A stretch of 64,000 nucleotides of DNA. It comes from a bacterium (GTDB lineage Bacteria; Planctomycetota; J058; JAJDCP01). Below are positions 49,376 to 59,473 of the stretch, one piece after another. The notes under the pieces were generated by a model. It was given only the letters and a program-made list of their open reading frames with translations. It was not told the DNA's origin and did not search any database. Within the stretch, counting starts at the first letter, position 1. The number at the start of each line of letters is the position of its first letter. The stretch lies in NCBI GenBank assembly GCA_030428695.1, contig JAUIEM010000001.1, positions 15,725 to 79,724 on the forward strand. The letters run 5' to 3'. A program made the translations under genes and the position numbers.

Positions 49376-49545
49376 CTGACCTCAGCGTAAGTTCTGTCCC
49401 GGAGGAGGGCGTCGGTTCCCGACCTACGACGGGAGGGGGTGAACCCCTCCCCTACATATCTGGCCTGCGACTGCTCGAAAACCCTGTAGGGGCGGGGTTT
49501 ACCCCCGCCCGTCGATCTTGGACAGAACTTATGCTGAGGTCAGTA
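49374..49545. repeat. 172-bp MITE-like element with 25-bp terminal inverted repeats
   Basis: Both ends read TACTGACCTCAGC, then G or A, then TAAGTTCTGTCC in inverted orientation, with one mismatch. The centre is the GTAGGGGCGGGG palindrome doublet (49428-49513). The element abuts the 245-bp element and ends 30 bases before the GNAT gene start. Confidence 0.85.
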
Positions 49546-49574
49546 AGATCCACGGGAACAGGCGGAGGACGAGC

Positions 49575-50087
49575 ATGCCACCGGACCGACCCGCGCGCGC
49601 CTGCTCCTTCGCCACCGCCCGGCTCCGCCTGCGACCGTGGCGGAGCGCGGGGGACGCGGCGCTCGCCCGCTTCCTCGAGACGCTGCTCAGCGAGCCGGTC
49701 ACCCGCGCCCTGCCCGCGTCCTGGCGCGGCGTCTTCCCCCACCCCCGGCCGACGGAGTGGATCGCCGCCCGCGACGCGGAGGGCGCGCTGTTCCAGGTCC
49801 TCCGCGGCGAGCGGCCGGTCGGCCTGCTGACCCTGTACGCCGCCCCGGACGATCCCGCCAACCTGCGCATCGGCTACCTGTTCGCGGAGGAGGCGTGGGG
49901 GCAGGGCCTCGCCAGCGAGCTGGTCGCCGGCCTGATCCGCTGGGCGCGGCTCCAGCCGGGGCTGGTCCGGCTGGTGGCCGGGGTCACGCCGGACAACCCC
50001 GCCTCGCTGCGGGTGCTCGCGAAGTGCGGCTTCCGCGCCGACGCGCGGAGCGAGAGGCGCATCGAGCTCAGCCTGGCGCTCCGCTGA
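49575..50087 (+). CDS. GNAT-family N-acetyltransferase (RimJ/RimL-like)
   Basis: A 170-residue acetyltransferase with the order FATARLRLRPWRSAGDAALARFLE, NLRIGYLFAEEAWGQGLASELVAGLIRWA (the acetyl-CoA pyrophosphate loop, here WGQGLA) and GVTPDNPASLRVLAKCGFRAD. This arrangement is that of RimJ/RimL-type enzymes that acetylate protein N-termini or small molecules; the substrate is unknown. GGAGG lies seven bases before the ATG. It is convergent with the kinase gene: the stop is immediately followed by that gene's stop. Confidence 0.88.
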   Translation: MPPDRPARACSFATARLRLRPWRSAGDAALARFLETLLSEPVTRALPASWRGVFPHPRPTEWIAARDAEGALFQVLRGERPVGLLTLYAAPDDPANLRIGYLFAEEAWGQGLASELVAGLIRWARLQPGLVRLVAGVTPDNPASLRVLAKCGFRADARSERRIELSLALR

Positions 50088-53000
50088 TCAGCCCTTGGCG
50101 AGCGAGCGGCGCGTCTCCTCGAGCGCCTTGAGCAGCGCGCCGCCGTCCTGGAAGCGCTTGTCCGCGTCCTTGCTCAAGCAGCGCTGGACGAGCTTGTCGA
50201 CCCGACGCGGCGTGCCCGGGCAGCGCATGAACAGCGGCACGTACTTGCCGTTCAGGGTCGCCGTCACCACCTCGGAGAACTTCCCCTCGAAGGGCGGGCG
50301 GCCCGCGAGCAGGTAGTACAGGGTCGCGCCCATGCTGAAGACGTCGGAGGCCGGCGTGACCTCCTTGGCCTCGACCAGCTGCTCGGGGGGAGCGTAGCCG
50401 AGCGTGCCCATGCCGACGCCGGTCTGGGTGAGGTTGCTCTGCTCGGTCTTGGCGATGCCGAGGTCGATCAGCTTGCACATGCGCAGCTCGGGCGGGAGGA
50501 TGCCCTCGATGGTCTGCTGCTGCACCCGCTCGGACTGGTCGGGGTCGGCGTTGCGCGGGATCATGATGTTCGCCGGCTTGACGTCGCGGTGGATCACCCC
50601 GAGCTTGTGCAGCTCGGCGAGCCCGCGGGTCGCCGACTCGGTGATCACCAGCGCCGAGAGCGGCTCGAGGCCGGGGCGCTTCTTGCTCTTGACCATCTTC
50701 AGCAGGTCTTCGAGCGACCAGCCGTTGATGAACTCCATCACGATGTACTGCAGGCCCTCGACCTCGCCGAGCTCGTAGACCCGCACCACGTGAGGGCTGT
50801 CGATCTTCTTCAGCAGGTTCGCTTCCATGAAGAAGCGGTTGACCACGCGCTCGTTGGCCGCCTTCTTCGTCAGCACCTTGACCGCGACCTTGACGTTGAG
50901 CTTGAGGTGCTGGCCGAGGTACACGCTCGCGAAGCCCCCCGCCCCGAGCCGCTTGATCAGCCCGACGTTGCCGAGCACCCGCGAGTACTTCTGCGGCGCT
51001 CCCTTCGCGGCCTTCGCCGGACGGCGCCCGCGCCCGCGGCCGGTCTCCTGCTGCCGGGAGACGCGCTGGCGCTCCGACTCCGGGCGTCGACGTCCCTGGC
51101 GTTGGAAACCCGACGAAGGGCCGCCGTACGCCCGCCGCTCGCCGCTCGGCGGCGAGCGGCGCTCGCCGCTGGACGGTGTCCGGCCCGTGCCGCCGCGGCG
51201 GTCGGGATCGGAGGCCTTGCGCTCCCCGCTCGCGGGCACCGGACGGCGGCCTCCGCTCGACGACGGACCCCGCCGCTCGCGGCCCGATCCGCGCCGGCCC
51301 TCCTCCGGGTCGAAGGCCTTGCGTTCCCCGCTCGCCGATGGCCGACGCCCGGTGCCGGGCGCGGCCCGGTCGCTGTCGCTGGAGTCGAAAGCCCGGTACG
51401 CTCCGGGGCGGTCGAAGGCGTCGTGGCCCCCGCTCGGCGGGCCGTCCTTGGGACGCCGGCGCTTGGCGTGGATGCGGCGGATCGTGCTCGAGTCGGCCCG
51501 CAGCGGCGCGGGGGGCACGATGGGCAGGCGTCCGGTCGCCGCGCCGCTCGTCCGCCCGGAGGGCCTCTCCAGGCGCCCGCTCACGGGCCGGCGCAGGCGT
51601 CCGCTCGGCGGCTTCGGCAGCTCGCCCTGCCCGCGCGCCCGCGCGCCGGCCTGCCGCGGGGCGGGGAACTCCGCCGTCGGTCCGAGCGGGGCCGGGTAGC
51701 CGTCGGGCGCGATGGCGTTGTCGTGCATCGCCGCGAAGAACTCCATCGTGTTCATGATCTTGCCCGGCCGGGCGTCCGACACCTCCATCGCCGGCGCGTC
51801 GCTCTCGGCCTCGCCGAGGCCGTCGCTGACCTCCTCCGCGTCGGCGCTGGTCGGCGAGGGCGTGTAGATGCGCGGCGCCTTGACGACCTTGTCCTCCCGC
51901 GCTCCCTCCCCGCTGTGCTCCATCAGCCGGCCGTAGTACTCGCTGAGCCGGTCGGTCTTGCGGATGGTGTTCGCGAAGGGCACCTCGACCACCGCGGTCG
52001 GAGGATGATCGCTCGTGCTCGGCTCGTCGTCGAGATCGATCGGCGCGGGCGGCTCGGGTTCCGCCTCGGGCTCCGGCTCCTGCGCCGGCGCGGGCGCCTC
52101 GATCTCGCCCTTCGGCAGGAGCCGCGTGTGCTGGAAGCCCGACGGTGGATCGCTCGGGATCTCGGCGAACTCCGCCGCGTCGTCGTCCTCGATCACATCC
52201 TCGAAGAAGCGCTCGGCGCTGGTCGCCCCGCTCGCATCGAGGGGCAGGTCGACGATCGCGTCGCGCACCTCGGCCAGCGGGGGCGGATGCGCCGCCGCCT
52301 CATGGAGCAGGCGGGCGAGGCGGTCGTACCACGGCTCCTCGACCCCGTCGACCGCGCGGCGCTGGCGGGCGTCGGCCAGGATGTCGCGGTGAACGCCGCC
52401 GTCCCGCGGGTCGCGGAAGCTCCCGGAGGTGTCGCCGCGCACGAGGTAGGCGACGACCAGCACGAAGGAGAAGACGTCCCACTCCTTGCAGGCCCGCCGC
52501 ATGTCCGGCGGGGCGAAGACCAGGTCGGGCAGATGGGACAGGAAGCCGTCGCCCGCGACGCTGAGCCCACAGCCGGTGACCAGCGCCCGGGGACGGGGCT
52601 GACGGGTGCTGACCAGCACGTGGGCGGGCTGCAGGTCGAGATGCTGGAAGCCCCACTCGTGCAGCTGCTCGAGGGCGCCCGCGACGTCGCGCACGATGCA
52701 CAGGAGGTCGTTGATCGCGACCGTCTTGCGAGCCTCCCGCCAGCTGCGCAGGGTCTCGTAGCCGCCGGGATGCACGAGCCCGAGCAGACGGCGCCGCGAG
52801 TCGGCGAAGCGCACACGCCGCAGGGTCAGGATGCGCGGCCTGCGCCCGGCCTCGCTCTCGCGGCAGCAGCGCTCGATGTCGCGCAGCTTGTCGATCTCGC
52901 GCGTCAAGCGGCCGTGCTCGGTCTCGATCGAGTCGAACACGCCGTGGACGCGGATCGACACCTCCAGACCGCGCTGGTCGCGGGCCCGGAAGTGCGGTAC

Positions 53001-53996
53001 CGGCTCGGTGTGGGCCTCTTCGGAGGGCAGCACGGGCTCGACCTGGGTGTAGGCGGGGAAGGTCTTCTTCCAGTTGCGCACGAGCTGGTCGCGCTGCTTC
53101 CCCCGCAGCGGCCGCAGCGGCGCCGCCGACAGCCAGCCGCGCAGGGTCTCGCAGACCAGCTCGCGGGACAGCTGCGAGCCCGCGAGCGGCGCGAGCAGGC
53201 AGGCGCCCCCTTCCTCGAGCGTCCACGGATCGGCCCGGCCCAGCTGGGGACTCTCCGCCTCCTCGGCGGCCTGCAGCTTCTCCCGCAGCCCGTCTAGCGA
53301 GGTCTCGAGCGCGGCGTCGCGGCGGATCGTCCAGGCCCGCTGGATGTTGACCGCGAGCACATAGTGCCCGCCCTCGAAGGCGACCCAGTCGCTGCGCTCG
53401 AGCCACATGCGGTAGAGCTGGCTGCTCGGCTCGACCAGCACCACCCCCGCCGCCCGTTCGCCGTCCGGAGGCCGGCAGTGCCACAGCTCGGAGCGCTCGA
53501 GGTCGGCCTCGAAGCGGCGCCGGTCGGCGCACAGCAGGAGGCGGCAGACCGCCTGCTCGGGCGCGGTCAGACACAGCCGCTCGGGGGGCACCGAGGCCGC
53601 CATCGCCACGTCGATGGCCGCCTCGAGCGCGGGCCAGGCCGCGAGCAGGCGATCCTTCTCGCCCGCGGGCCCGGCGCTGCGTTTCAGGGCCTCGAAGGCG
53701 CCGAGCAGGGAGAGCTCGAAGGGCACCTCGCCGATCTCCGGCTTCCGCCGCACGTGCTCGAGCCAGCGCGAGAACGCGCCGGGCACCGGCCGACCGTCGA
53801 CGGCCCGGGCCGCCAGGGAGCAGACGAACATGTCCGCGAGCGTCGGGCGGTGGTCGTCCCGCGGCACGAGCACGCGGGCCCCCAGAGCGGCCCCCTCCCC
53901 TTCGATCGAAGGCGCGGCGCGCAGCAGTACCTCGCCGGGCTCCGGCTGAAGCGCGGTGTGCCGGAGATCGAGGAAGCCGTAGTCGGCGATAACCAC
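50088..53996 (-). CDS. Large Ser/Thr protein kinase with an additional kinase-like domain
   Basis: About 1302 residues. The C-terminal 300 are a complete Hanks-type kinase: LGAGGFASVYLG, AVKVL (Lys), the catalytic HRDVKPANIM, DLGIAK in place of DFG and GTLGYAPPEQ. Around residue 455 lies a second, diverged unit with LHEWGFQHLDLQPAHVLVS (HLDLQP for HRDLKP), which suggests a pseudokinase. Between them is a disordered stretch of several hundred residues with repeated SGERK/SSGERR motifs. The first 300 residues are unrecognised. No membrane helix is obvious. The start is uncertain; the GTG at 53996 is preferred because upstream sequence to 54098 looks non-coding. Confidence 0.85.
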   Translation of the reverse strand: MVIADYGFLDLRHTALQPEPGEVLLRAAPSIEGEGAALGARVLVPRDDHRPTLADMFVCSLAARAVDGRPVPGAFSRWLEHVRRKPEIGEVPFELSLLGAFEALKRSAGPAGEKDRLLAAWPALEAAIDVAMAASVPPERLCLTAPEQAVCRLLLCADRRRFEADLERSELWHCRPPDGERAAGVVLVEPSSQLYRMWLERSDWVAFEGGHYVLAVNIQRAWTIRRDAALETSLDGLREKLQAAEEAESPQLGRADPWTLEEGGACLLAPLAGSQLSRELVCETLRGWLSAAPLRPLRGKQRDQLVRNWKKTFPAYTQVEPVLPSEEAHTEPVPHFRARDQRGLEVSIRVHGVFDSIETEHGRLTREIDKLRDIERCCRESEAGRRPRILTLRRVRFADSRRRLLGLVHPGGYETLRSWREARKTVAINDLLCIVRDVAGALEQLHEWGFQHLDLQPAHVLVSTRQPRPRALVTGCGLSVAGDGFLSHLPDLVFAPPDMRRACKEWDVFSFVLVVAYLVRGDTSGSFRDPRDGGVHRDILADARQRRAVDGVEEPWYDRLARLLHEAAAHPPPLAEVRDAIVDLPLDASGATSAERFFEDVIEDDDAAEFAEIPSDPPSGFQHTRLLPKGEIEAPAPAQEPEPEAEPEPPAPIDLDDEPSTSDHPPTAVVEVPFANTIRKTDRLSEYYGRLMEHSGEGAREDKVVKAPRIYTPSPTSADAEEVSDGLGEAESDAPAMEVSDARPGKIMNTMEFFAAMHDNAIAPDGYPAPLGPTAEFPAPRQAGARARGQGELPKPPSGRLRRPVSGRLERPSGRTSGAATGRLPIVPPAPLRADSSTIRRIHAKRRRPKDGPPSGGHDAFDRPGAYRAFDSSDSDRAAPGTGRRPSASGERKAFDPEEGRRGSGRERRGPSSSGGRRPVPASGERKASDPDRRGGTGRTPSSGERRSPPSGERRAYGGPSSGFQRQGRRRPESERQRVSRQQETGRGRGRRPAKAAKGAPQKYSRVLGNVGLIKRLGAGGFASVYLGQHLKLNVKVAVKVLTKKAANERVVNRFFMEANLLKKIDSPHVVRVYELGEVEGLQYIVMEFINGWSLEDLLKMVKSKKRPGLEPLSALVITESATRGLAELHKLGVIHRDVKPANIMIPRNADPDQSERVQQQTIEGILPPELRMCKLIDLGIAKTEQSNLTQTGVGMGTLGYAPPEQLVEAKEVTPASDVFSMGATLYYLLAGRPPFEGKFSEVVTATLNGKYVPLFMRCPGTPRRVDKLVQRCLSKDADKRFQDGGALLKALEETRRSLAKG

Positions 53997-54223
53997 CCCA
54001 TCCTGTTGGAATCCAACTCCACCATACGCGACAGCGCGAGCGGCCCGCAAGGCGGATCGTGCCCCCGCCGAGGGGCGCCGCGGTGGTCTCGCACGCACCC
54101 CGCCGACGCGGCGGGAGGACGGCCCCCGCGTGCGATGCCCGTGCCGGGGAACGCCGCGTGCGCCCCTTTCATTCCGCGCCGCGCTATGGCATCTTCCTCG
54201 CCTGCCTCGACCATGGAGCCGCG

Positions 54224-55126
54224 ATGGCCGCCCTGCGCCACGGCGCCTTCTTCCTGATCCGCTGCTGCCTGCTCGGCGCGCCGGCCGTCCCCTGGCTGGT
54301 CGGCTTCGAGCTGCTGCACGTCCACGCGGGGGCGCTCCGCTGGCTCGCGCTCCCGCTCTTCCCGCTCCTCTACCTGCTGACCCTGGTCGGCCTGCTCGCC
54401 CTCGTCGCGCGCCTGCTCCCCGCCTTCGAGCCGGGCCTGTACGGGCCGCGCACCGAGCCCGCCCGCCGCGACCGCGCCCGGCGCCTGCTGCGCTGGCGCG
54501 ACGTCGTCGAGGGCAGCCCCGGGGCGGTCGGCCTGACGCGCTGGTTGGGGCTCTTCCCCTCCCTCCGCCGGGCCCTGCTCCGCGCGCTCGGCGGAAAGAT
54601 CGCCGAAGCCGCGATCGCCCGCGAGGTCGAGCTCTACCCGCCGTCGTTGATGCGCCTGGGCCCCGGCGCGTACATCGGCTGGGGCTGCAGCCTGTGGGGA
54701 GTGCTCGAGGTCAGCCCGGACCGGCTGCTGGTCGAGCCGGTGACGGTCGGCGCCTGCAGCTTCATCGGCTACCGCTGCACCCTCGGCCCCGGCGCCCGCG
54801 TCGGCGAGCTGTGCGTGCTCGGGCCGTGCTGCCTGTTGTCCCCGGGGGTACGCCTCGGCAGCCGGGTGCTCAGCCGGGGCTACCTGCGCGCCGCGCCCCG
54901 GGTCGACATCGGCGGCGGCAGCATCCTCGGCTACGGGGTCGACCTGCACGACGGCGTCGACATCGGCTTCTCCTGCCGCCTCGGCCACCACGTCACCGTC
55001 GGCCGCAACGCGCGCATCGGCGACGGCGCCCGACTCGGCGACCACGTCGTCGTCGAGCCGGGCGCCGTGATCGCCCCGCGCAGCCGCATCCCGCCGCACA
55101 CCCGCGTGGCGCGCGAGGCGCGCTAG
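54224..55126 (+). CDS. Membrane-anchored left-handed beta-helix (hexapeptide) protein
   Basis: A 300-residue protein. Two N-terminal hydrophobic segments ([18 protein letters not shown] and [25 protein letters not shown]) precede a repeat region with hexapeptide character: [47 protein letters not shown] and [27 protein letters not shown]. Such helices are found in acyl- and acetyltransferases of cell-surface sugars, but the catalytic His is not certain here. It is divergent from the kinase gene and its end overlaps the RND gene end by four bases. Confidence 0.75.
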   Translation: MAALRHGAFFLIRCCLLGAPAVPWLVGFELLHVHAGALRWLALPLFPLLYLLTLVGLLALVARLLPAFEPGLYGPRTEPARRDRARRLLRWRDVVEGSPGAVGLTRWLGLFPSLRRALLRALGGKIAEAAIAREVELYPPSLMRLGPGAYIGWGCSLWGVLEVSPDRLLVEPVTVGACSFIGYRCTLGPGARVGELCVLGPCCLLSPGVRLGSRVLSRGYLRAAPRVDIGGGSILGYGVDLHDGVDIGFSCRLGHHVTVGRNARIGDGARLGDHVVVEPGAVIAPRSRIPPHTRVAREAR

Positions 55127-58100
55127 GCGGGCGCGACCGCTTCCTCGCGCGGCTGCGGCGCGCCGAGCCGCAGGTCCTCGAGGATGAGATACAGGCAGGG
55201 CACCAGCAGCAGGATGACGGTCGTCGCGAACACGATGCCGCAGCCGAGGGAGATCGCCATCGGGATGATGTACTGGGCCTGCAGCGAGGTCTCGAAGATC
55301 AGCGGCATCAGGCCGCCGAAGGTGGTCAGGGTGGTCAGGGTGATCGCCCGGAAGCGCCGCACGCCGGCGGCGCGGATGGCCTCGTGGGGCGAGCCCATCG
55401 TCTTGCGCATGCGGTTGGCGAAGTCGACGAGCAGCAGTGAGTCGTTCACCACCACCCCGGACAGGGCGATGATCCCCATCAGGCTGATCAGGGACAGGTC
55501 GTAGCCGAGCAGCATGTGCCCGAGCACCGCGCCGATCGCGCCGAAGGGGATCGCGACGAGCACGATCAGCGGCTGCAGGTAGCTGCGGAAGGCGATCGCG
55601 AGCAGCCCGTAGATGATCGCGAGGGCCATCGCGAAGCCGCCGTACAGGGTCGAGGTCGCCGCGCGCATCTCCGCGTCGCTGCCCTCGAAGGTCCAGGTCA
55701 GGCCGGGGTAGCTCGCGCGCAGCTCGGGCAGCTCCTGCTCCTGGAGGGCCTGGATCACCTGGGTGACCGCGCGCTTCGGCTCGACGTCCATCGACACGTT
55801 GATGATGCGCCGGCCGTCGCGCCGGCTGATGCTCGAGAAGGCCTGCCCGCGGCGGATCTCAACGACCTCGAGCAGCGCGACCTCGGCCCCCGACGGGGTC
55901 TGGATCACCAGATCCTCGAGGTGGTGCATGTCCTCGCGCTCGCTCTTCGGCAGCTTGACCCGCACCTCGACCTCGTTGGTCCCGCGCAGGAGCCGCAGGG
56001 CGAGCTCGCCGTAGAAGGCCCCGCGCAGCTGCTGGCCGACGTAGGAGGGCGTCAGGCCCAGGGCGCGCCCTTCGGGCAGCAGGCTGAAGTCGAGCTGGTC
56101 CTTGCCCTTGTTGAAGCTGTCGCTGACGTCCCGCGTGTTCGAGAAGGACTCGGCCTTGGCGACCAGCGCCTTCGTCGCCTTCTCGAGCACGTCGATGTCG
56201 TCGTGGCTGAGGTCGAGGCTGATCGCCTGCCGGTGGCCGCCGGGCCCCGCTTCCGCCTCGAAGGAGATCTGGCTGACCCCCGGCAGGTCGCCGATCTCCG
56301 CCCGCCACAGGTCGATCACCTGGTTGGCGTTCAGCTCCCGCTCTTCGGGCGGGAGCATCACGATCTCGACGTCGACGAAGCGGGTCCCGCCGCGCACGTT
56401 GGTCTTCACCCCTTCGGCGGTGGTGTGCAGCCCGTGCTCCTCGAACATGCGCAGGGTGGCGGTCGTGACGGTGTTCGCGATCTCGGCCGCCTGCTCGGGC
56501 GTGGTGCCGACGGGCAGGCGGATGCCGGCCTCGATCTCGTCGGCGGGCAGCTCGGGCATCAGGATCATGCCCATGTGGGCGCTGGTCGCGTAGGCGCCGA
56601 CGATCGCGACGAAGGCGACCGCGATGGTCAGGGTGATGTAGCGATGGCGCAGGGCCTTGTTCAGCACCCAGCCGTAGATCGTCTTGACGCACCAGGCGAA
56701 GCCGCGGGAGAAGGCCTGCTGGCCGCCGTGCAGGGCGCGCCCGACCGGGTTCCGCGACTTGCCGCGGCCGGCGTGGGCGAGGTGCGAGGGCAGGATGTAG
56801 AGCGCCTCGAGCAGCGACACGGCCAGCACGATGACGACGACGACCGGCAGCGGCCCCCAGAACTTCCCGGTCTCCCCGGGGATCAGCATCAGCGGGAAGA
56901 ACACGACGATGTTCGACAGCACGCTGAAGACGACCGGCCCGGCGACCTCCTTGGTGCCCTCGATCGCCGCCTGCTGGCGGGTCGGGTGCTTCTTGCGGTG
57001 CTCGTAGACGTTCTCCCCGATCACGATCGCGTCGTCGACGACGATGCCGAGGACGATCAGAAAGCCGAACAGGCTGATCATGTTGATGCTGATGTCGAAG
57101 GCGGGCAGGAACAGGATGCCCCCGAGGAAGGACACGACCATCCCGGCCATCACCCAGAAGGCGAGCCGCACCTCGAGGAACAGGGACAGGATCGCCATCA
57201 CGATGATCGCCGCGAGCAGCGCGTTCTCGGTCACCAGCCCGAGGCGCTGGCGGAACTCCTCGGCGGCGTTGCTGTCGATGCGCCAGGTCACCCCGGGGGG
57301 CAGCTGGCTCTCGAAGGAAGCGAGCTCTTTCTCGACCGCCTCGGCGACGTCGGTCGGCGACTGGTCGCCGACGCGGAAGAGGTTGATCTCGATCGAGGGG
57401 GTCTGGTTGAACTGCGACGGGAAGCCCGCCTCGGCGAAGCCGTCGCGGATCGTCGCGATGTCCTTGAGCCGCAGGGTCGCCCCGGTCGCCCCCGAGACGA
57501 TCTCGATCGCCCCGAACTCATCGGCGAGCTGCTTGCGCTCGCGCATGCGCAGGAGCACCTCGCCGGCCGCGGTCTCGACCGAGCCGGCCGCGACGTCCTC
57601 ACTCGAGGCGCGGATCACCTGCGCGACCTCCGCCAGGGTCAGGCCGTATTCGCGCAAGGTGTCGCGTGGGATCTCGACGTGGGTGACGTAGTCCGGAGCG
57701 CGACCGAGCTCGACGAAGGTGATGTCCGGGTTCGCCTGGAGCTGGTCGCGCAGCCGCTCGCCGAGCTTGCGCAGGGTCCACTGGTCGACCTGGCCGAACA
57801 AGACCAGCTCGAGCACCTCCTGTTGCTCGGACTGCAGCCGCACCTCGGGCTCCTCGATGTCCTCGGGGAAGGTGCGGATGCGGGACACGGCCTGGTCGAC
57901 ATCCTGGAAGACCAGCATGCGGTCGGCTCCGCCGACGATCTCGATCGACACCGAGCCGCGGCCTTCCCGGGCCTCGGAGGTGATCTCGCGGATGCCCTCG
58001 ACGGTGCGGATCGCCTCCTCGATCGGCAGCAGGATGCCCTGCTCGACCTCCGAGGGCGCCGCGCCGGGGTAGCCGACATCGATCTCGACGATGTCGAGCT

Positions 58101-58260
58101 GGTAGCGCGGGAAGACTTCCTTCTGGGCGTGGAAGGCGAACCACAGCCCGCCGGCGAGGACGATCGCCATCAGCAGGTTCGCGGCGATCGGGTTCCTCGC
58201 CATCCAGCCGATCGCCCCGTCGGCCTTCGTCGGTCCCGGGCTCGTCTCGGGGGCGCTCAT
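55123..58260 (-). CDS. RND efflux permease (HAE1/AcrB-like)
   Basis: A 1045-residue inner-membrane pump with twelve helices and two large periplasmic loops. The start region [22 protein letters not shown] and the helix 4 motif [21 protein letters not shown] hold the proton-relay aspartates. Helix 10-11 segments ([43 protein letters not shown]) complete the family pattern. With the adaptor and channel encoded upstream it forms a tripartite exporter for hydrophobic toxic compounds; substrates are unknown. Its ATG overlaps the adaptor's TGA (ATGA). Confidence 0.95.
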   Translation of the reverse strand: MSAPETSPGPTKADGAIGWMARNPIAANLLMAIVLAGGLWFAFHAQKEVFPRYQLDIVEIDVGYPGAAPSEVEQGILLPIEEAIRTVEGIREITSEAREGRGSVSIEIVGGADRMLVFQDVDQAVSRIRTFPEDIEEPEVRLQSEQQEVLELVLFGQVDQWTLRKLGERLRDQLQANPDITFVELGRAPDYVTHVEIPRDTLREYGLTLAEVAQVIRASSEDVAAGSVETAAGEVLLRMRERKQLADEFGAIEIVSGATGATLRLKDIATIRDGFAEAGFPSQFNQTPSIEINLFRVGDQSPTDVAEAVEKELASFESQLPPGVTWRIDSNAAEEFRQRLGLVTENALLAAIIVMAILSLFLEVRLAFWVMAGMVVSFLGGILFLPAFDISINMISLFGFLIVLGIVVDDAIVIGENVYEHRKKHPTRQQAAIEGTKEVAGPVVFSVLSNIVVFFPLMLIPGETGKFWGPLPVVVVIVLAVSLLEALYILPSHLAHAGRGKSRNPVGRALHGGQQAFSRGFAWCVKTIYGWVLNKALRHRYITLTIAVAFVAIVGAYATSAHMGMILMPELPADEIEAGIRLPVGTTPEQAAEIANTVTTATLRMFEEHGLHTTAEGVKTNVRGGTRFVDVEIVMLPPEERELNANQVIDLWRAEIGDLPGVSQISFEAEAGPGGHRQAISLDLSHDDIDVLEKATKALVAKAESFSNTRDVSDSFNKGKDQLDFSLLPEGRALGLTPSYVGQQLRGAFYGELALRLLRGTNEVEVRVKLPKSEREDMHHLEDLVIQTPSGAEVALLEVVEIRRGQAFSSISRRDGRRIINVSMDVEPKRAVTQVIQALQEQELPELRASYPGLTWTFEGSDAEMRAATSTLYGGFAMALAIIYGLLAIAFRSYLQPLIVLVAIPFGAIGAVLGHMLLGYDLSLISLMGIIALSGVVVNDSLLLVDFANRMRKTMGSPHEAIRAAGVRRFRAITLTTLTTFGGLMPLIFETSLQAQYIIPMAISLGCGIVFATTVILLLVPCLYLILEDLRLGAPQPREEAVAPA

Positions 58261-59465
58261 CGTCCTTCCTCCGGTCCCGCTTCGCTCTCGATGCGTTTGA
58301 GGAGAATGCCCGGCGCGACGGTCGCGAGGTCGGTGACCACCACCTCATCCCCGTCGCGGAGCCCGCTGCCTACGTAGGCGAAGCGCGCGTCCTCGAAGAC
58401 GATCTCCACCGGCCGGATCTCCAGCTTGCCGTCGACCATCACCCAGACCGCGTCGCCCTCGCGCAGGTGCCCGCGGTCGAGCCGCGTGACGTCGGCGAGC
58501 TCGCGGCCCTCGATGCGGGTCTCGACGACGGTGCCGAGGATCAGGGGCGGACCCTCGACCGCGCGGGCGAGCGGATCGCGGATCGTGATCAGCAGCCGCG
58601 CGAGCCGCGTCTGCGCGTCGAGCACCCCGAGCAGGCGCCGCGCCTGGCCGGTGCGGTAGACACCCTCGCGCCAGGCGCCGCGGTCGCGCACGCGCACCGC
58701 CGAGCCGGGGCCGTCGCGGTCGCGCAGGTCGATGCGCGCGAGGTCCTTGCGCGGCACCGTCGCGACCACCCAGTACTCCTCGATGCCGACCAGCAGCGCG
58801 AGCTCGTCGCCGGCCGAGACCTGCGAGCCGAGGTTGACGCTGCGCGACAGGATGTGGGCGTCGAAGGGCGCGCGCACCTCGGTGCGGGCGAGGTCGAGCC
58901 GGGCCCGCTCGAGGGCGACGCTGTCCGCGGTGACCTGGGCCCGCGCCGAGGCGATCTGCGGCACGCGCAGCACCAGGTCGCGGTTGGCCGGGTCGATCTC
59001 CTCGCCGAGCAGCGCGAACTCGCGCTCGGCGACGTTGCGCCGGCCCTGCTCGATGGCGAGCGCCGCCTCGGCCTGGCGCAGGTCGGCCTGGCGCAGGGCG
59101 ACCGCGATCGCGAAGTCGGCGGGGTCGACCGTCAGCAGCACGTCGCCGGCATCGACGAAGCCGCCCGGCACGAAGGACTCGGCGAGGGCGATGACCTCGC
59201 CGCCGACCCGCGGCGCGAGCACGGTCTCACGGGCGGGCTCGACCGTGCCGAGGACGACGATCTCGGGCCGGTAGCTGCCGCGCGAGACCCGCACGGTCTC
59301 GACCAGGGCCGCGCCCTTGCGGGTCGCCCCGCCGCGCTCGGCCTTCGGCTCGGTCGTCCGGATCAGCCAGATCACCCAGCCGGCCCCCGCGAGGATGGCG
59401 GCGCACGCGACCAGGGTGAGGAGCGCGCGCACGATCGCGCCGACGCGTCCGCTCGATTCCGCCAT
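58257..59465 (-). CDS. RND periplasmic adaptor (HlyD/MFP family)
   Basis: A 402-residue protein with an N-terminal membrane anchor ([26 protein letters not shown]). The split lipoyl-like hairpin begins [39 protein letters not shown]. An alpha-hairpin ([26 protein letters not shown]) follows, then [34 protein letters not shown] and a beta-barrel. It bridges the RND pump and the outer-membrane channel. It is eight bases downstream of the channel gene and overlaps the pump gene by four. Confidence 0.94.
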   Translation of the reverse strand: MAESSGRVGAIVRALLTLVACAAILAGAGWVIWLIRTTEPKAERGGATRKGAALVETVRVSRGSYRPEIVVLGTVEPARETVLAPRVGGEVIALAESFVPGGFVDAGDVLLTVDPADFAIAVALRQADLRQAEAALAIEQGRRNVAEREFALLGEEIDPANRDLVLRVPQIASARAQVTADSVALERARLDLARTEVRAPFDAHILSRSVNLGSQVSAGDELALLVGIEEYWVVATVPRKDLARIDLRDRDGPGSAVRVRDRGAWREGVYRTGQARRLLGVLDAQTRLARLLITIRDPLARAVEGPPLILGTVVETRIEGRELADVTRLDRGHLREGDAVWVMVDGKLEIRPVEIVFEDARFAYVGSGLRDGDEVVVTDLATVAPGILLKRIESEAGPEEGR

Positions 59466-59473
59466 CTCGCCTC

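Noticed and set aside
53997..54098. Upstream ATG for the large kinase gene
   Set aside because: The extra 34 residues are mostly Arg and Ala with no similarity to the following protein. The GTG at 53996 is preferred, although neither start has a good ribosome binding site.
55516..58377. Open frame of about 950 codons on the plus strand opposite the RND pump gene
   Set aside because: It is antisense to a complete RND transporter; its translation is Asp/Arg/Gln/Leu-rich and repetitive in composition only.
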